DNA of 64,000 nt. It comes from Bacteroidales bacterium. Its GTDB lineage: Bacteria > Bacteroidota > Bacteroidia > Bacteroidales > F082. Position 1 is the first letter of the stretch. Each line of letters begins with the position of its first letter. Under the pieces are notes generated by a model. The model searched no databases and was not told the origin of the DNA. It saw only the letters and a program-made list of their open reading frames with translations. The position numbers and the translations under genes were made by a program. Shown piece by piece: positions 1-9,029 of this stretch. The DNA is taken from contig JAFRRS010000011.1 in NCBI GenBank assembly GCA_017427985.1, forward strand, positions 62,001 through 126,000. Reading direction: 5' to 3'.

Positions 1-1
1 T

Positions 2-2275
2 ATGAAAAAGCCCGTAAGACATAGGAAATTAAAAATCACCCTTCTTATTCTTGCGGGCCTTTTTCTTGCCTTTTTGTGCATTCCAGTGCCCAAGTTCGAC
101 AAGCCTTATTCCACCGTTTTGACGGCAAGGAACGGCGAGTTGCTTGGCGCAAAAATCGCTGACGACGGGCAGTGGCGTTTTCCTACCACAAACAACTATT
201 CGCAGAAATACGTCGAATGTCTGCTGGAATACGAAGACCGCTGGTTTTACTATCATCCTGGCTTTAATCCAGTGTCGTTTGTCAAGGCTTTGATTGACAA
301 CATCAAGGCTGGCGAGGTCGTGCGCGGTGGAAGCACGCTGTCGATGCAGGTGGTGCGCATGTCGCGCGACAATCCGCCAAGGACATACGGCGAAAAACTG
401 TTGGAAGTTGTGCTCGCCTTGCGTCTTGAATTGCATTATTCCAAGAAAGAAATCCTCGACCTTTATGCCGCCAACGCACCTTTCGGGGGCAATGTGGTAG
501 GCATCGACGCGGCAGCATGGCGTTATTTCCACTCCACACCTGATGAGTTGTCATGGGGCGAGGCGGCGACCTTGGCAGTGCTGCCCAACGCACCTTCTTT
601 GATACATCCGGGACGTTCGCGGGAACGTCTGGAAGAGAAACGTAACGCATTGCTACAACGTGTCTTAGGCTTAACCGAAGACGCTGAACTCGCAATGATG
701 GAAAGCATCCCCGACCGACCTTTTGAGATTCCGATGCTGGCTTATCATTACCTTGCCGAAAAGGACAACAAACATCACGGGGAGCATATCAACACAACGA
801 TAGACGCAAACCTGCAGCAATCTGTAATCGACATCATGAAACGCCATCATGACTTGAACGTGCTCAACAGCATCGACAATGCAGCGGTGTATGTCGTTGA
901 TTATCTTAATGATGAGATTCTTGCATACGTTGGCAACAACTGGGATGCCGACGATGCCAGGATGGTCGACATGGTGCAGGCGCAACGCTCCACAGGAAGT
1001 ATATTGAAGCCTTTCCTCTTCGCAGCCATGCTTGATGAAGGCTCGCTCCTGCCTCAGATGGTCGTGCCTGACGTCCCGATGAGCATCTCGGGATTCACGC
1101 CCAAGAACTACAGTGGCGAGTACTGGGGCGCGGTGACAGCCGACAAAGCGTTGCAGAACTCCCTCAACGCACCTTTCGTGCACCTGCTTCGCGAATACGG
1201 GCAGCCGAGGTTTCTCGCCTTGCTGAAAAACCTGCCGTTGCGTGGTGTCGTTTTCAATTCGGAACATTACGGGCTCTCGTTAATAGTTGGCGGTGCTGAG
1301 GCCTCGTTGTTCGACATCACCAACGCTTACGCGAAGATGGGGCGCAAGTTGGCATCGTATGCCAATGAGAATTACGATGTTGTGGTGGACGATGGCATAA
1401 CGCCATATTCGGCGGAAGCCATCGCTGAGACATTCCATGTGATGCTTGGTCTGACACGCCCGATGAGCCAGATTGGATGGGGCGGTTTCACCTCGTCGCG
1501 GCAGGTGGCTTGGAAGACTGGCACGAGCTACGGCTTCAAGGACGCTTGGGCTGTGGGTCTCACCGACCGTTATGCCGTGGGAGTTTGGGTTGGCAACTCA
1601 GACGGCGAAGGTCGTCCTGGACTGACGGGCGTGGGAGCCGCGGCACCATTGATGTTCGACGTCATCGGAAGGTTAAATGACAATTACACATACCCCGCAA
1701 ACACTTCTGAGAGCGTAGAGATTGAGGTTTGCGCCGAGTCGGGATATCCCAAGTCGGAATACTGTCCGCATACGAAAAAGATTCGTGTCGTGGACGTGGA
1801 GAACCAGACCGGCGTCTGCCCTTATCATAAAAAAGTGTTTTTGGACGAGTCACGGCAATATCGCGTCAAGTCGGACTGCTACCCCGTCGACCAAAAAAGA
1901 TTCGAAGTGTTTTATGTACTGCCGCCCGTCATGGAATGGTTCTACAAGAAGCATTCGCCGCTGTTCCGACCGCTGCCGGCGTTTTATCCGGGCTGCGGCG
2001 CATCGCATCCAGACGACGTGATGGCGTTCGTATACCCAAAAGGCGACGCCAGCATATCCATCCCTATCGGCATCCGCGGTGACAGGCAGCAAGTGGTGTT
2101 TGAGATAGCACACCGCAACCCGCAGAAGACCATATTCTGGAGCTTGAACGACAAGTTTTTAGGCGAGACGCGCCTCAACCACCAGATGCCCATCGACGTG
2201 GAACGAGGCAATTATGAGTTACGATGCGTCGACGAAGACGGAATCGAGCTGATGAGAAAGATTGTGGTGCAATAA
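2..2275 (+). CDS. pbpC: Penicillin-binding protein 1C (bifunctional peptidoglycan glycosyltransferase/transpeptidase)
   Basis: Class A penicillin-binding protein that polymerises and crosslinks peptidoglycan from the inner membrane. One N-terminal membrane segment (about residues 10-28) precedes a GT51 domain with the catalytic Glu in EYEDRW (E78) and the RGGSTLSMQ motif (109-117). The transpeptidase domain shows the SxxK nucleophile (STGSILKP, S333-K336) and KTGTS (505-509). A C-terminal BiPBP_C-like beta domain covers roughly 665-757. The length (757 aa) is normal for PBP1C. The ATG lies one base inside the window, so a start further upstream cannot be excluded. In this phylum pbpC often follows an alpha-2-macroglobulin gene, which would be outside the window. 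The promoter of the next gene is embedded in its last codons. Confidence 0.95.
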   Translation: MKKPVRHRKLKITLLILAGLFLAFLCIPVPKFDKPYSTVLTARNGELLGAKIADDGQWRFPTTNNYSQKYVECLLEYEDRWFYYHPGFNPVSFVKALIDNIKAGEVVRGGSTLSMQVVRMSRDNPPRTYGEKLLEVVLALRLELHYSKKEILDLYAANAPFGGNVVGIDAAAWRYFHSTPDELSWGEAATLAVLPNAPSLIHPGRSRERLEEKRNALLQRVLGLTEDAELAMMESIPDRPFEIPMLAYHYLAEKDNKHHGEHINTTIDANLQQSVIDIMKRHHDLNVLNSIDNAAVYVVDYLNDEILAYVGNNWDADDARMVDMVQAQRSTGSILKPFLFAAMLDEGSLLPQMVVPDVPMSISGFTPKNYSGEYWGAVTADKALQNSLNAPFVHLLREYGQPRFLALLKNLPLRGVVFNSEHYGLSLIVGGAEASLFDITNAYAKMGRKLASYANENYDVVVDDGITPYSAEAIAETFHVMLGLTRPMSQIGWGGFTSSRQVAWKTGTSYGFKDAWAVGLTDRYAVGVWVGNSDGEGRPGLTGVGAAAPLMFDVIGRLNDNYTYPANTSESVEIEVCAESGYPKSEYCPHTKKIRVVDVENQTGVCPYHKKVFLDESRQYRVKSDCYPVDQKRFEVFYVLPPVMEWFYKKHSPLFRPLPAFYPGCGASHPDDVMAFVYPKGDASISIPIGIRGDRQQVVFEIAHRNPQKTIFWSLNDKFLGETRLNHQMPIDVERGNYELRCVDEDGIELMRKIVVQ

Positions 2276-2292
2276 AAAATATATTAACTTTG
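2262..2292 (+). promoter_or_regulatory. Bacteroidetes-type promoter inside the 3' end of pbpC
   Basis: A TTG at 2262-2264 lies 20 nt before TAACTTTG at 2285-2292, which fits the phylum's -33/-7 promoter. The ATG at 2307 follows 14 nt later. This placement rules out the upstream in-frame ATG at 2262 as the start of the next gene. Confidence 0.6.
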
Positions 2293-2306
2293 CAGAAATA
2301 AATCAG

Positions 2307-3758
2307 ATGAAAAGAGTCTTTGCAATATTAAGTTTGGCTTTGATGGCGGTATTGACTGGCTGCACGCAAAAAGGTTTCCTTTCACCCGATGCCAATTCTC
2401 CTAAAGACCTCGCCTATTCCAAAACTCTCGACTCCATCGATTCCATTATCGATAACTTCTGTTACTACAATTTCAACGATTCAATAATCCTTCCAGCATT
2501 GGAGTTTTATAAGGAAAACAACAGCAGGCACAACCTCTTCATGCAGGCTCGGTGCCATTATCTTTTAGGTGTGCTGCAGTTTGGCGAAAACCATGTTTCG
2601 GAAAAGGCAGCGAAGAATTTGGTTGAGGCGTTGAAGATTTTGGATGAGAATTTTGACAATTCGGATGATTTTGAGACGTTTCAGGAAACGTCTCTACAGA
2701 GATCGAAAATACATTATGTGATTTCAAAAATCGCGTTCAATTTCTCAAATGGCAGCGGCTGCAAGCGTTTCGCGATGCTGGGACTTGACTGCGCAACACA
2801 AGCACACGACACGGCATGGATGGCACGCTCGTGTTCAAACCTCGGCATCATATACGAGCGCATGGGCAAGGCTGGCGAAGGCGACACCGCTTATATGTAT
2901 TGCGACCAAGGAATGCGTCTTGCCGATGCAGATCGTTATCCGTTGGAACGCGCATATCTCGAAAACACCTACGCCAACTGTCTGCGACACAGCCATCAAT
3001 ACGACTCGGCAATATATCATTTCAATATGGCTAAGTCGTTGATTAACAACGATGTATTACTTTATCACAAAACCTTTTTAGAGGAGGCTTTCGTTTATTA
3101 TCAGAAGCACGACTACCCGACTGCAATTGCTGAGCTGGAAGTTGCTTTTCAGACGACTGACCATAACATCCGAAACCAGTCGGCAGCTGGCTTGGCCGAC
3201 TGTTGGGAAAAGGTTGGCGACACCATAAAAGCCGCTCCATATCTATCGATTTTGAGGATTTCAAACGAAAAGGAGATTGTTCAACGGCATCACAACACAA
3301 ACGCGATGCCGTTGCTCAACGCCTATCTGCAAAGCCTTGACAAGCCTGATAAAAGCACAAATATCGTTTGGCTGATAGCGGTCGTTGCAATTGCCATGAC
3401 AGCTATTGCGGCAGTTTATTATTGGTGGAAGAAACGCCATCTCAACACCATAAAAGACAAGGATTATGAGGCTTTGCGGCTCAAAGGCCGAGCTATCTTC
3501 AGCGACCGGCACAACAACAAGATGGAGCGCATCCGCAATGAGTTTAACACCGCCTATCCCGATGCCTTGGCGAAGCTCAGCGCCGCTCATCCCGATTTGA
3601 GCGACACTGAGCTCGACATCTGCATCCTTTCATTTTTCTCGTTCCGCCTGAAAGAAACCGCCGACATCATGCACCTCAAGGAAAACACTGTGGCGAAGTA
3701 CCGCACAGCAATAAAGAAAAAGGTGCAAACCGACGATTTGGAAAAGATTTTCCACTAA
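2307..3758 (+). CDS. Lipobox-bearing TPR protein with transmembrane segment and C-terminal LuxR-like HTH
   Basis: A predicted membrane-anchored regulator of 483 aa. The N-terminus has a signal peptide with a lipobox-like LTGC. A long alpha-helical stretch of TPR-like repeats (about 25-330) should be periplasmic. A clear transmembrane segment (about 351-373, VWLIAVVAIAMTAIA) is followed by a cytoplasmic part ending in a helix-turn-helix (about 430-475: DTELDICILSFF...LKENTVAKYRTAIKKK). This build is common in Bacteroidales, and the target genes are usually unknown. The start was set at 2307 because an ATG at 2262 overlaps the promoter. A REP palindrome is read in frame at residues 123-131 (ETFQETSLQ). 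It lies just upstream of two secreted-protein genes, which might be targets (inference). Confidence 0.8.
   Translation: MKRVFAILSLALMAVLTGCTQKGFLSPDANSPKDLAYSKTLDSIDSIIDNFCYYNFNDSIILPALEFYKENNSRHNLFMQARCHYLLGVLQFGENHVSEKAAKNLVEALKILDENFDNSDDFETFQETSLQRSKIHYVISKIAFNFSNGSGCKRFAMLGLDCATQAHDTAWMARSCSNLGIIYERMGKAGEGDTAYMYCDQGMRLADADRYPLERAYLENTYANCLRHSHQYDSAIYHFNMAKSLINNDVLLYHKTFLEEAFVYYQKHDYPTAIAELEVAFQTTDHNIRNQSAAGLADCWEKVGDTIKAAPYLSILRISNEKEIVQRHHNTNAMPLLNAYLQSLDKPDKSTNIVWLIAVVAIAMTAIAAVYYWWKKRHLNTIKDKDYEALRLKGRAIFSDRHNNKMERIRNEFNTAYPDALAKLSAAHPDLSDTELDICILSFFSFRLKETADIMHLKENTVAKYRTAIKKKVQTDDLEKIFH
2673..2698 (+). repeat. REP palindrome inside a coding sequence
   Basis: GAGACGTTTC, a 2-nt AG loop, then GAAACGTCTC and TACA: a perfect 10-bp stem. 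It has the same sequence as the REP elements around the transposase gene near 22.4-23.2 kb. Here it is translated in frame as ETFQETSLQ within the TPR/HTH protein. Confidence 0.85.
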
Positions 3759-3767
3759 TTCCATGCC

Positions 3768-3887
3768 AACTTTTTTGTGGATTAAAATTTCACAACTCTT
3801 TGATTTACAATTACAACTTTAAAAATTTTTGTGGATTGGCTGTACACTATTGATTTTTCATTGAATTTTTATTATAATTTTGCAAGG
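3768..3887 (+). repeat. Promoter-region direct repeat, copy 1
   Basis: About 120 bp that recur almost unchanged at 8900-9015, ahead of a decayed copy of the same gene. It contains two internal copies of TTTTTGTGGATT (3771-3782 and 3826-3837) and ends in the TAATTTTG -7 box (3875-3882) that should drive the gene at 3904. The doubled motif could be a regulator site (inference). Confidence 0.75.
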
Positions 3888-3903
3888 ATCAAATTTTAAT
3901 CCT

Positions 3904-5685
3904 ATGAAAAAACAATTACTTTTGACAGTCATTTTTGCCCTCGCGATGATGTGCGGAGCGCAGACACCTTGGAACGGCACCGTCGCCGACGCTTACGATG
4001 GTGGTGACGGCACACCCGCAAATCCTTATCAGATTGCCACTGCCGAACAGTTGGCATTACTTGCTTATCAGACAAACAATGGCGATGGTGGCGATACGTA
4101 TTACATTCTGACCAACGACATCGACTTGAACGGCTCCGGCGGACAAATCTGGAATCCTATCGGGACGGTGAAATCAGATTGGACAAATCCAATAAACCCA
4201 GTAATCGGTCCTTCATTTCCTTTTAGAGGTGTTTTTAACGGCAATAATCACATTGTCAGCGACTTATATGTATTCGATGAAGATGTTTTGGGCTTATTTG
4301 GATGCATCCAGAACGCTGAAGTGAAAAACGTAACGATAGATGGCGTGTTGTCTCAAGGCGGCTACGTTGGGTTTGTTGTCGGGCTGTCGGTCAACAGCGA
4401 TATTAGCGGTTGCACGACAAACGGAACAATACAGGCGCTTGGTAATAAAGTGGGCGGAATTGTTGGAAATTTTATTGCTGAAAACATCGCCAATGACACA
4501 GTGTTTATTAAAGACTGCACCAACAACTCCAATATCCATAACGGGGTGTTCAACCTCGGAGGCATTGCTGGTTATACCACTATGGATAATGGCAACGTGG
4601 TTGTCAAAAACTGTGAAAACAACGGTGATATTGGGGACACATCGAACACTTCGTTCGCTGGCGGCATTGTCGGACAAGGTGATTACATCATCAGAGATTG
4701 TCATAATTATGGTAAGATTACCGCACAATCATGCGCTGGTGGCATGGTCGGGCAAGGTGGCAGCCTCTGCTTGATTCAAGGCTGCATCAACCATGAAACG
4801 GGTGAGATAAAGGGCGAGGTCGCGGGCGGCATTATCGGTACAGCTATTTACACCAACATATCGTGTTGTGGCAACCATGCCGTCATAACAGGTGTTCCTG
4901 CCCAACAATATTCTTCCGCGATAATGGTTGGAGGCATAGCTGGGGCTGACGGCTCGTTTTCAAATTGTTACAACCTTGGTGAACTTCGCGGAGACTCGCA
5001 GTTTCACGAGCATGCGCAGATGGGCGGTATCACTGGAACTTGTCCTGGAAATTATCTTTACAATGTATATAATGCCGGTCCAATCATAATACCTGAACAT
5101 GCCGATAATACCAGTATTTACGGCATTATCACGCCTGCCGTGCTCAGCGATACTGTAGATGTCCGCAACTGCTATTGGCATGGCAATTACAGCATGTATC
5201 CGTGCACTTATTATGCGCCAAATCCAAGCTTGCATTCTCTCCCAAATTCTTGCTCCTTCAATCAGGGTGCAACGGCGACATCTTGGGTACTAAACGATCC
5301 ACAATACGGCACCACCGACTTGCTTGAAGCCTTGAACACCGGCGCAATGAACAAATGCGTTTGGGTTGAGGATACCGAAGGCGTGAACGGCGGCTACCCG
5401 ATTCCGATGCCGATTTATTATGACGGCATCGAGGAAATTTCGGATAATGATGTGAAATTGGCTACCGCTTTCCCAAATCCAGGCAGTAACAATCTTAATA
5501 TAAAAACCGATTTGCAAAACGCTGAAATCATGATTTATGACATAATGGGGAAAATGATTTTTAACCAAGAGATCGTTAGCGATATTACAACAATTAATTC
5601 CGAAAATTGGTCTTCTGGAATGTATATTTGGAAAGTCATCGCCAACGGCAAAGAAGCCGAATCTGGAAAATGGATAAAACAATGA
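3904..5685 (+). CDS. Secreted GLUG-repeat protein with T9SS type A sorting domain
   Basis: A 593-aa protein with an N-terminal signal peptide (MKKQLLLTVIFALAMMCGAQ). The central region (about 50-480) is rich in Gly, Asn and Cys, with repeated turns such as VGGIVG, LGGIAGY, AGGMVGQG and AGGIIG, typical of GLUG/beta-helix adhesin-like proteins. The last ~80 residues (FPNPGSNNLNI...GMYIWKVIANGKE) form a T9SS type A sorting domain, so the protein should be exported across the outer membrane and anchored or released. An upstream in-frame ATG at 3880 overlaps the promoter, so 3904 was chosen. It is followed after 4 nt by another T9SS cargo gene. A truncated, frameshifted copy lies at 9030-9571. The substrate or partner is unknown. 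Confidence 0.88.
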   Translation: MKKQLLLTVIFALAMMCGAQTPWNGTVADAYDGGDGTPANPYQIATAEQLALLAYQTNNGDGGDTYYILTNDIDLNGSGGQIWNPIGTVKSDWTNPINPVIGPSFPFRGVFNGNNHIVSDLYVFDEDVLGLFGCIQNAEVKNVTIDGVLSQGGYVGFVVGLSVNSDISGCTTNGTIQALGNKVGGIVGNFIAENIANDTVFIKDCTNNSNIHNGVFNLGGIAGYTTMDNGNVVVKNCENNGDIGDTSNTSFAGGIVGQGDYIIRDCHNYGKITAQSCAGGMVGQGGSLCLIQGCINHETGEIKGEVAGGIIGTAIYTNISCCGNHAVITGVPAQQYSSAIMVGGIAGADGSFSNCYNLGELRGDSQFHEHAQMGGITGTCPGNYLYNVYNAGPIIIPEHADNTSIYGIITPAVLSDTVDVRNCYWHGNYSMYPCTYYAPNPSLHSLPNSCSFNQGATATSWVLNDPQYGTTDLLEALNTGAMNKCVWVEDTEGVNGGYPIPMPIYYDGIEEISDNDVKLATAFPNPGSNNLNIKTDLQNAEIMIYDIMGKMIFNQEIVSDITTINSENWSSGMYIWKVIANGKEAESGKWIKQ

Positions 5686-5689
5686 TACT

Positions 5690-7333
5690 ATGATAACAAA
5701 TCTCAAATTTATAGCTGCTATCGCTTTTGCAGTGCTTTTCGGAAGCAAGGCGTTAGCTCAGGAATGGCAGCATTCTATAGAATACTCGATGAATGACGAT
5801 GAGTGTTTTGAACTATATGATGCCATTGAAATGATAAATGGCAATATTGCATTGAGCTCTATCTTTTACTATAAAAGCGGTGCTGGGGATTTTTATTCGG
5901 CACAACCAGCCGTGACGTTGTTATCAGCTAATGGGCAGGAAATGGCGCGAAAAGATTATTTCCGTCCAGGTTACTGCACGACATCATACGCGCCGTATCT
6001 CTTTGAAAACAATGGTCGTCTTTTCGCTCTGATGACCTATAGTCCCGACCATGATTCCACTTATTTCAACTATTTCAAGAATTATGACAATCCACCAGCG
6101 GATGCCGTTTTAGGCTTATATAAACTGGATTCGGATCTTGACATTGAAGAAAGCTTTGAACACAGCTATGTGATTGATACCTTTGAATGCCGTTCTGAAC
6201 AATGGGAAAACAATCCGAATGAGCACAGCGGGAATTTGTTTTTGTTTTCAGCCTTTGAGGATGATGGTGAAATTGTTGGTGCCTATTTCAAGATGGTGAG
6301 CCACGATTATTTCAACCCACGGGGACACGATACACTATTTCTTTTCCGCATGAATTTCAACGGCGAAATCATTCAGCGGAAAGGTTATGAGTGGCATACC
6401 CAAGGCGGAATGATGCAATGGAGCTATCGCCGCAATCATTTCGTGAAAACTGATTCGCATTACATTTTCTTTGCCGGATCAAATCAGTCGGGACATCAAG
6501 GCACTGCATTCTATTATGACAAAGATTTCAATTTGGTAAGGACGAGATACATGGATCACGTTGGACAACCGACCAGCAACTCCATCACAAACATATCCGT
6601 AAAACGCAGTCTTCATAACACGACTTATTTGGTAACATCCTCGGTTTCAAATGTCAATTCGTACATACGGGATGTTAGATTATACGAGTTGGACGATGAC
6701 ATCGCAAATCCAGCCAACATCATACCTTTTGTTCAACATATCGAGAGAAAAACCGACAATTACGACTTGCCAGCCATATTGCAATCAGCCGATTTGGCTG
6801 AAAACAACACATTGTTTTTCGCTTACACTCTAAATGTCGGTTTTTATGACAACCAAGATTCTTGGATGATTGTTGAACGGCTTGATGCTGATTTGGATAC
6901 AATAACGACCTGTTATTATGACATTGAGCCTGACAAACGGATTAACAGCCATGCCCAATGCATCACAGCGGCAAGAGACGGTGGCGTGTTGCTGGTTTCA
7001 AGATCAAAGAATCTTGATGACACAAACCAACGTTGGACTACGATAACTAAGTTTCCTGCCGAGGCTTTTGAGGGCATTGAGGAAACCCACGACAACGGCC
7101 TGAAAGTGGCCATCGCTTATCCTAATCCCGGCAAAGATGTCCTGAACATCCGCACGACATTGCAAAACGCCCACGTGGAAATATACGACTTATCAGGCAA
7201 ACTCATTCACAAACAACAAATCACCGACAATATCACCCCGATAAATACGACCTCTTGGCCTTCTGGGACCTATATCTGGAAGGTGATGTCAAATGGCAAG
7301 GAAGTTGAAAGTGGGAAATGGATAAAAAAGTAA
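5690..7333 (+). CDS. Secreted protein of unknown function with T9SS type A sorting domain
   Basis: A 547-aa protein with an N-terminal signal peptide (ITNLKFIAAIAFAVLFGSKALAQ). The middle is rich in aromatic residues with repeated beta-strand-like segments that may form a propeller; I recognise no catalytic motif. The C-terminus (about 470-547: AYPNPGKDVLNIRTTLQNA...GTYIWKVMSNGKEVESGKW) is a T9SS type A sorting domain that closely resembles that of the preceding gene, so the two probably share ancestry at that end. The 4-nt gap to the upstream gene implies one transcript. Likely a surface-exposed or released protein. Confidence 0.85.
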   Translation: MITNLKFIAAIAFAVLFGSKALAQEWQHSIEYSMNDDECFELYDAIEMINGNIALSSIFYYKSGAGDFYSAQPAVTLLSANGQEMARKDYFRPGYCTTSYAPYLFENNGRLFALMTYSPDHDSTYFNYFKNYDNPPADAVLGLYKLDSDLDIEESFEHSYVIDTFECRSEQWENNPNEHSGNLFLFSAFEDDGEIVGAYFKMVSHDYFNPRGHDTLFLFRMNFNGEIIQRKGYEWHTQGGMMQWSYRRNHFVKTDSHYIFFAGSNQSGHQGTAFYYDKDFNLVRTRYMDHVGQPTSNSITNISVKRSLHNTTYLVTSSVSNVNSYIRDVRLYELDDDIANPANIIPFVQHIERKTDNYDLPAILQSADLAENNTLFFAYTLNVGFYDNQDSWMIVERLDADLDTITTCYYDIEPDKRINSHAQCITAARDGGVLLVSRSKNLDDTNQRWTTITKFPAEAFEGIEETHDNGLKVAIAYPNPGKDVLNIRTTLQNAHVEIYDLSGKLIHKQQITDNITPINTTSWPSGTYIWKVMSNGKEVESGKWIKK

Positions 7334-7349
7334 AAACACTACTATTATG

Positions 7350-7384
7350 TGGCGGCAAGCATTAAAAAAAAAGACTTACCGCCA
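7350..7384. terminator. Stem-loop after the T9SS cargo pair
   Basis: TGGCGGCAAG (7350-7359) pairs with CTTACCGCCA (7375-7384), 9 of 10 bp, around an A-rich loop. There is no clean U-run after it, so a termination role is likely from its position rather than proven by sequence. Confidence 0.45.
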
Positions 7385-7403
7385 TATTATCGCATATTTT
7401 TTG

Positions 7404-7433
7404 TTGCGGGATATGAAATTTTTTGTACTTTTG
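7404..7433 (+). promoter_or_regulatory. Promoter of the DUF234-type ATPase gene
   Basis: TTG at 7404-7406 and TACTTTTG at 7426-7433 are spaced 19 nt apart, a good match to the Bacteroidetes -33/-7 consensus. The ATG of the ATPase gene lies 22 nt downstream. Confidence 0.6.
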
Positions 7434-7455
7434 CTCCTGAATAAAATCACATATC

Positions 7456-8883
7456 ATGCAATATAAAAAGTCAATAATAGGCAGGAAACATGAACAGGAG
7501 ATTTTGCAGGAATGCCTTGATTCTACTAAAGCGGAATTTATAGCCGTATATGGACGTAGACGTATCGGTAAAACTTATCTCGTAAAACAATTTTTTGAAG
7601 AAAAGTTTGACTTCTATGCAACTGGCGTTTATAATGTATCGCGTACAGAGCAATTAAAACGTTGGAAAATTCAACTTCAAAAGCACAGTGGAGAAAAAAC
7701 AGTAAAACCAAAAGATTGGTTCGAGGCTTTCGACCAATTGCAAAGGTACATAGAAACATTGGCTGAGAAAAAACGCATAGTTATTTTTATAGATGAATTG
7801 CCATGGATGGACACTCCAAAATCAAATTTCATACGTGCTTTGGAAGTCTTTTGGAACAGTTGGGCGGCCGACAGAAAAGGATTGAAACTAGTGGTTTGCG
7901 GAAGCGCAACGACATGGATGACAAACAAACTTATCGGAGACAAAGGAGGTCTGCATAACAGAGTTACACGCCCAATACATCTTGCACCTTTTACACTTGC
8001 CGAAACCAAACAGTATCTTGATAGTAAAGGTATGGATTGGTCTCACAATGAAATAATGGAAACTTATATGACATTGGGAGGAACGCCCTTTTACTTATCC
8101 TTATTAAGACCAAAACTCAGTCTGAGACAGAACGTTGATGAACTGTTTTTTAGTCGTGACGCTACGATGAGAACAGAATATGATACACTTTTTAGGTCAT
8201 TGTTCAACGACGCCATAGCATATCGCAAAATTGTCGAACTATTATCTGGAAGACTTAAAGGGTTGACTCGATTGGAAATAATGGACGGCATAAAAGCCAT
8301 CGACAATGGAAATCTCTCAGAAATATTGGAAAACCTTGAAAAATGTGATTTCATTAGGCATTATCAGGCGTTCGGTAAAAAACAACGCGATGTGATTTAT
8401 CAGCTCACCGATATGTACACTTTATTCTATCTTAGATTTGTAAAAGGATACAATGGGATGAATGACCATGCTTGGTCGAACATTCCCGATAAAAAGCGTA
8501 ACACTTGGCAAGGATATGCTTTTGAACAAGTTTGTATACTTCATATCAATCAAATAAAAAAAGCATTGGGAATATCAGGTATTGCAAGTGATGTTTGTTC
8601 TTGGAGCACACGAGGTGGTAACAAAGGTGCGCAGATTGATTTAATAATAAACAGAACCGATAATGTCATCGACCTTTGCGAGATGAAATACAGCGACGGT
8701 ATATACGAACTAACAAAAAGTTACATCGAATGGCTTAAAGAAAGACGTGATTTGTTTAAAAAAGAGACGCGAACCACTAAAACTCTGCATCTAACGATGA
8801 TTACCTCACAAGGCTTAGCCAATGGCAAATACACCTCACAAATACAGAGCCAAGTAACTATGGACGACTTGTTTGTTTCTTGA
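7456..8883 (+). CDS. AAA ATPase with C-terminal DUF234/nuclease-like domain
   Basis: A 475-aa ATPase of the archaeal-type AAA/DUF234 family. Walker A is GRRRIGKT (33-40) and Walker B is IDELPWMD (112-119). A winged-helix-like middle region follows (about 265-330), and the C-terminal domain (about 350-475) contains ...AQIDLIINR...CEMKYS..., which looks like the D-ExK core of a PD-(D/E)XK fold. Members are abundant in Bacteroidales and often lie in variable regions; their cellular role is unsettled, with toxin-antitoxin or defence roles suggested. The gene is more AT-rich than its neighbours and separates the GLUG gene from its decayed copy, so it may have arrived with, or near, the duplication. 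Confidence 0.85.
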   Translation: MQYKKSIIGRKHEQEILQECLDSTKAEFIAVYGRRRIGKTYLVKQFFEEKFDFYATGVYNVSRTEQLKRWKIQLQKHSGEKTVKPKDWFEAFDQLQRYIETLAEKKRIVIFIDELPWMDTPKSNFIRALEVFWNSWAADRKGLKLVVCGSATTWMTNKLIGDKGGLHNRVTRPIHLAPFTLAETKQYLDSKGMDWSHNEIMETYMTLGGTPFYLSLLRPKLSLRQNVDELFFSRDATMRTEYDTLFRSLFNDAIAYRKIVELLSGRLKGLTRLEIMDGIKAIDNGNLSEILENLEKCDFIRHYQAFGKKQRDVIYQLTDMYTLFYLRFVKGYNGMNDHAWSNIPDKKRNTWQGYAFEQVCILHINQIKKALGISGIASDVCSWSTRGGNKGAQIDLIINRTDNVIDLCEMKYSDGIYELTKSYIEWLKERRDLFKKETRTTKTLHLTMITSQGLANGKYTSQIQSQVTMDDLFVS

Positions 8884-8899
8884 GTTTTTTTCTATTTAT

Positions 8900-9015
8900 C
8901 AACTTTTTTGTGGATTAAAATTTCACAACTCTTTGATTTACAATCACAACTTTAAAAATTTGTGGATTGACTGTGCCCTATTGCTTTTTCAGCGAAATTT
9001 TATTATAATTTTGCA
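8900..9015 (+). repeat. Promoter-region direct repeat, copy 2
   Basis: Near-identical to 3768-3887, including both TTTTTGTGGATT-like motifs and the TAATTTTG box. It lies in front of the pseudogene at 9030. It shows that the duplication included the control region. Confidence 0.75.
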
Positions 9016-9029
9016 TAAAACTTAGTCCC

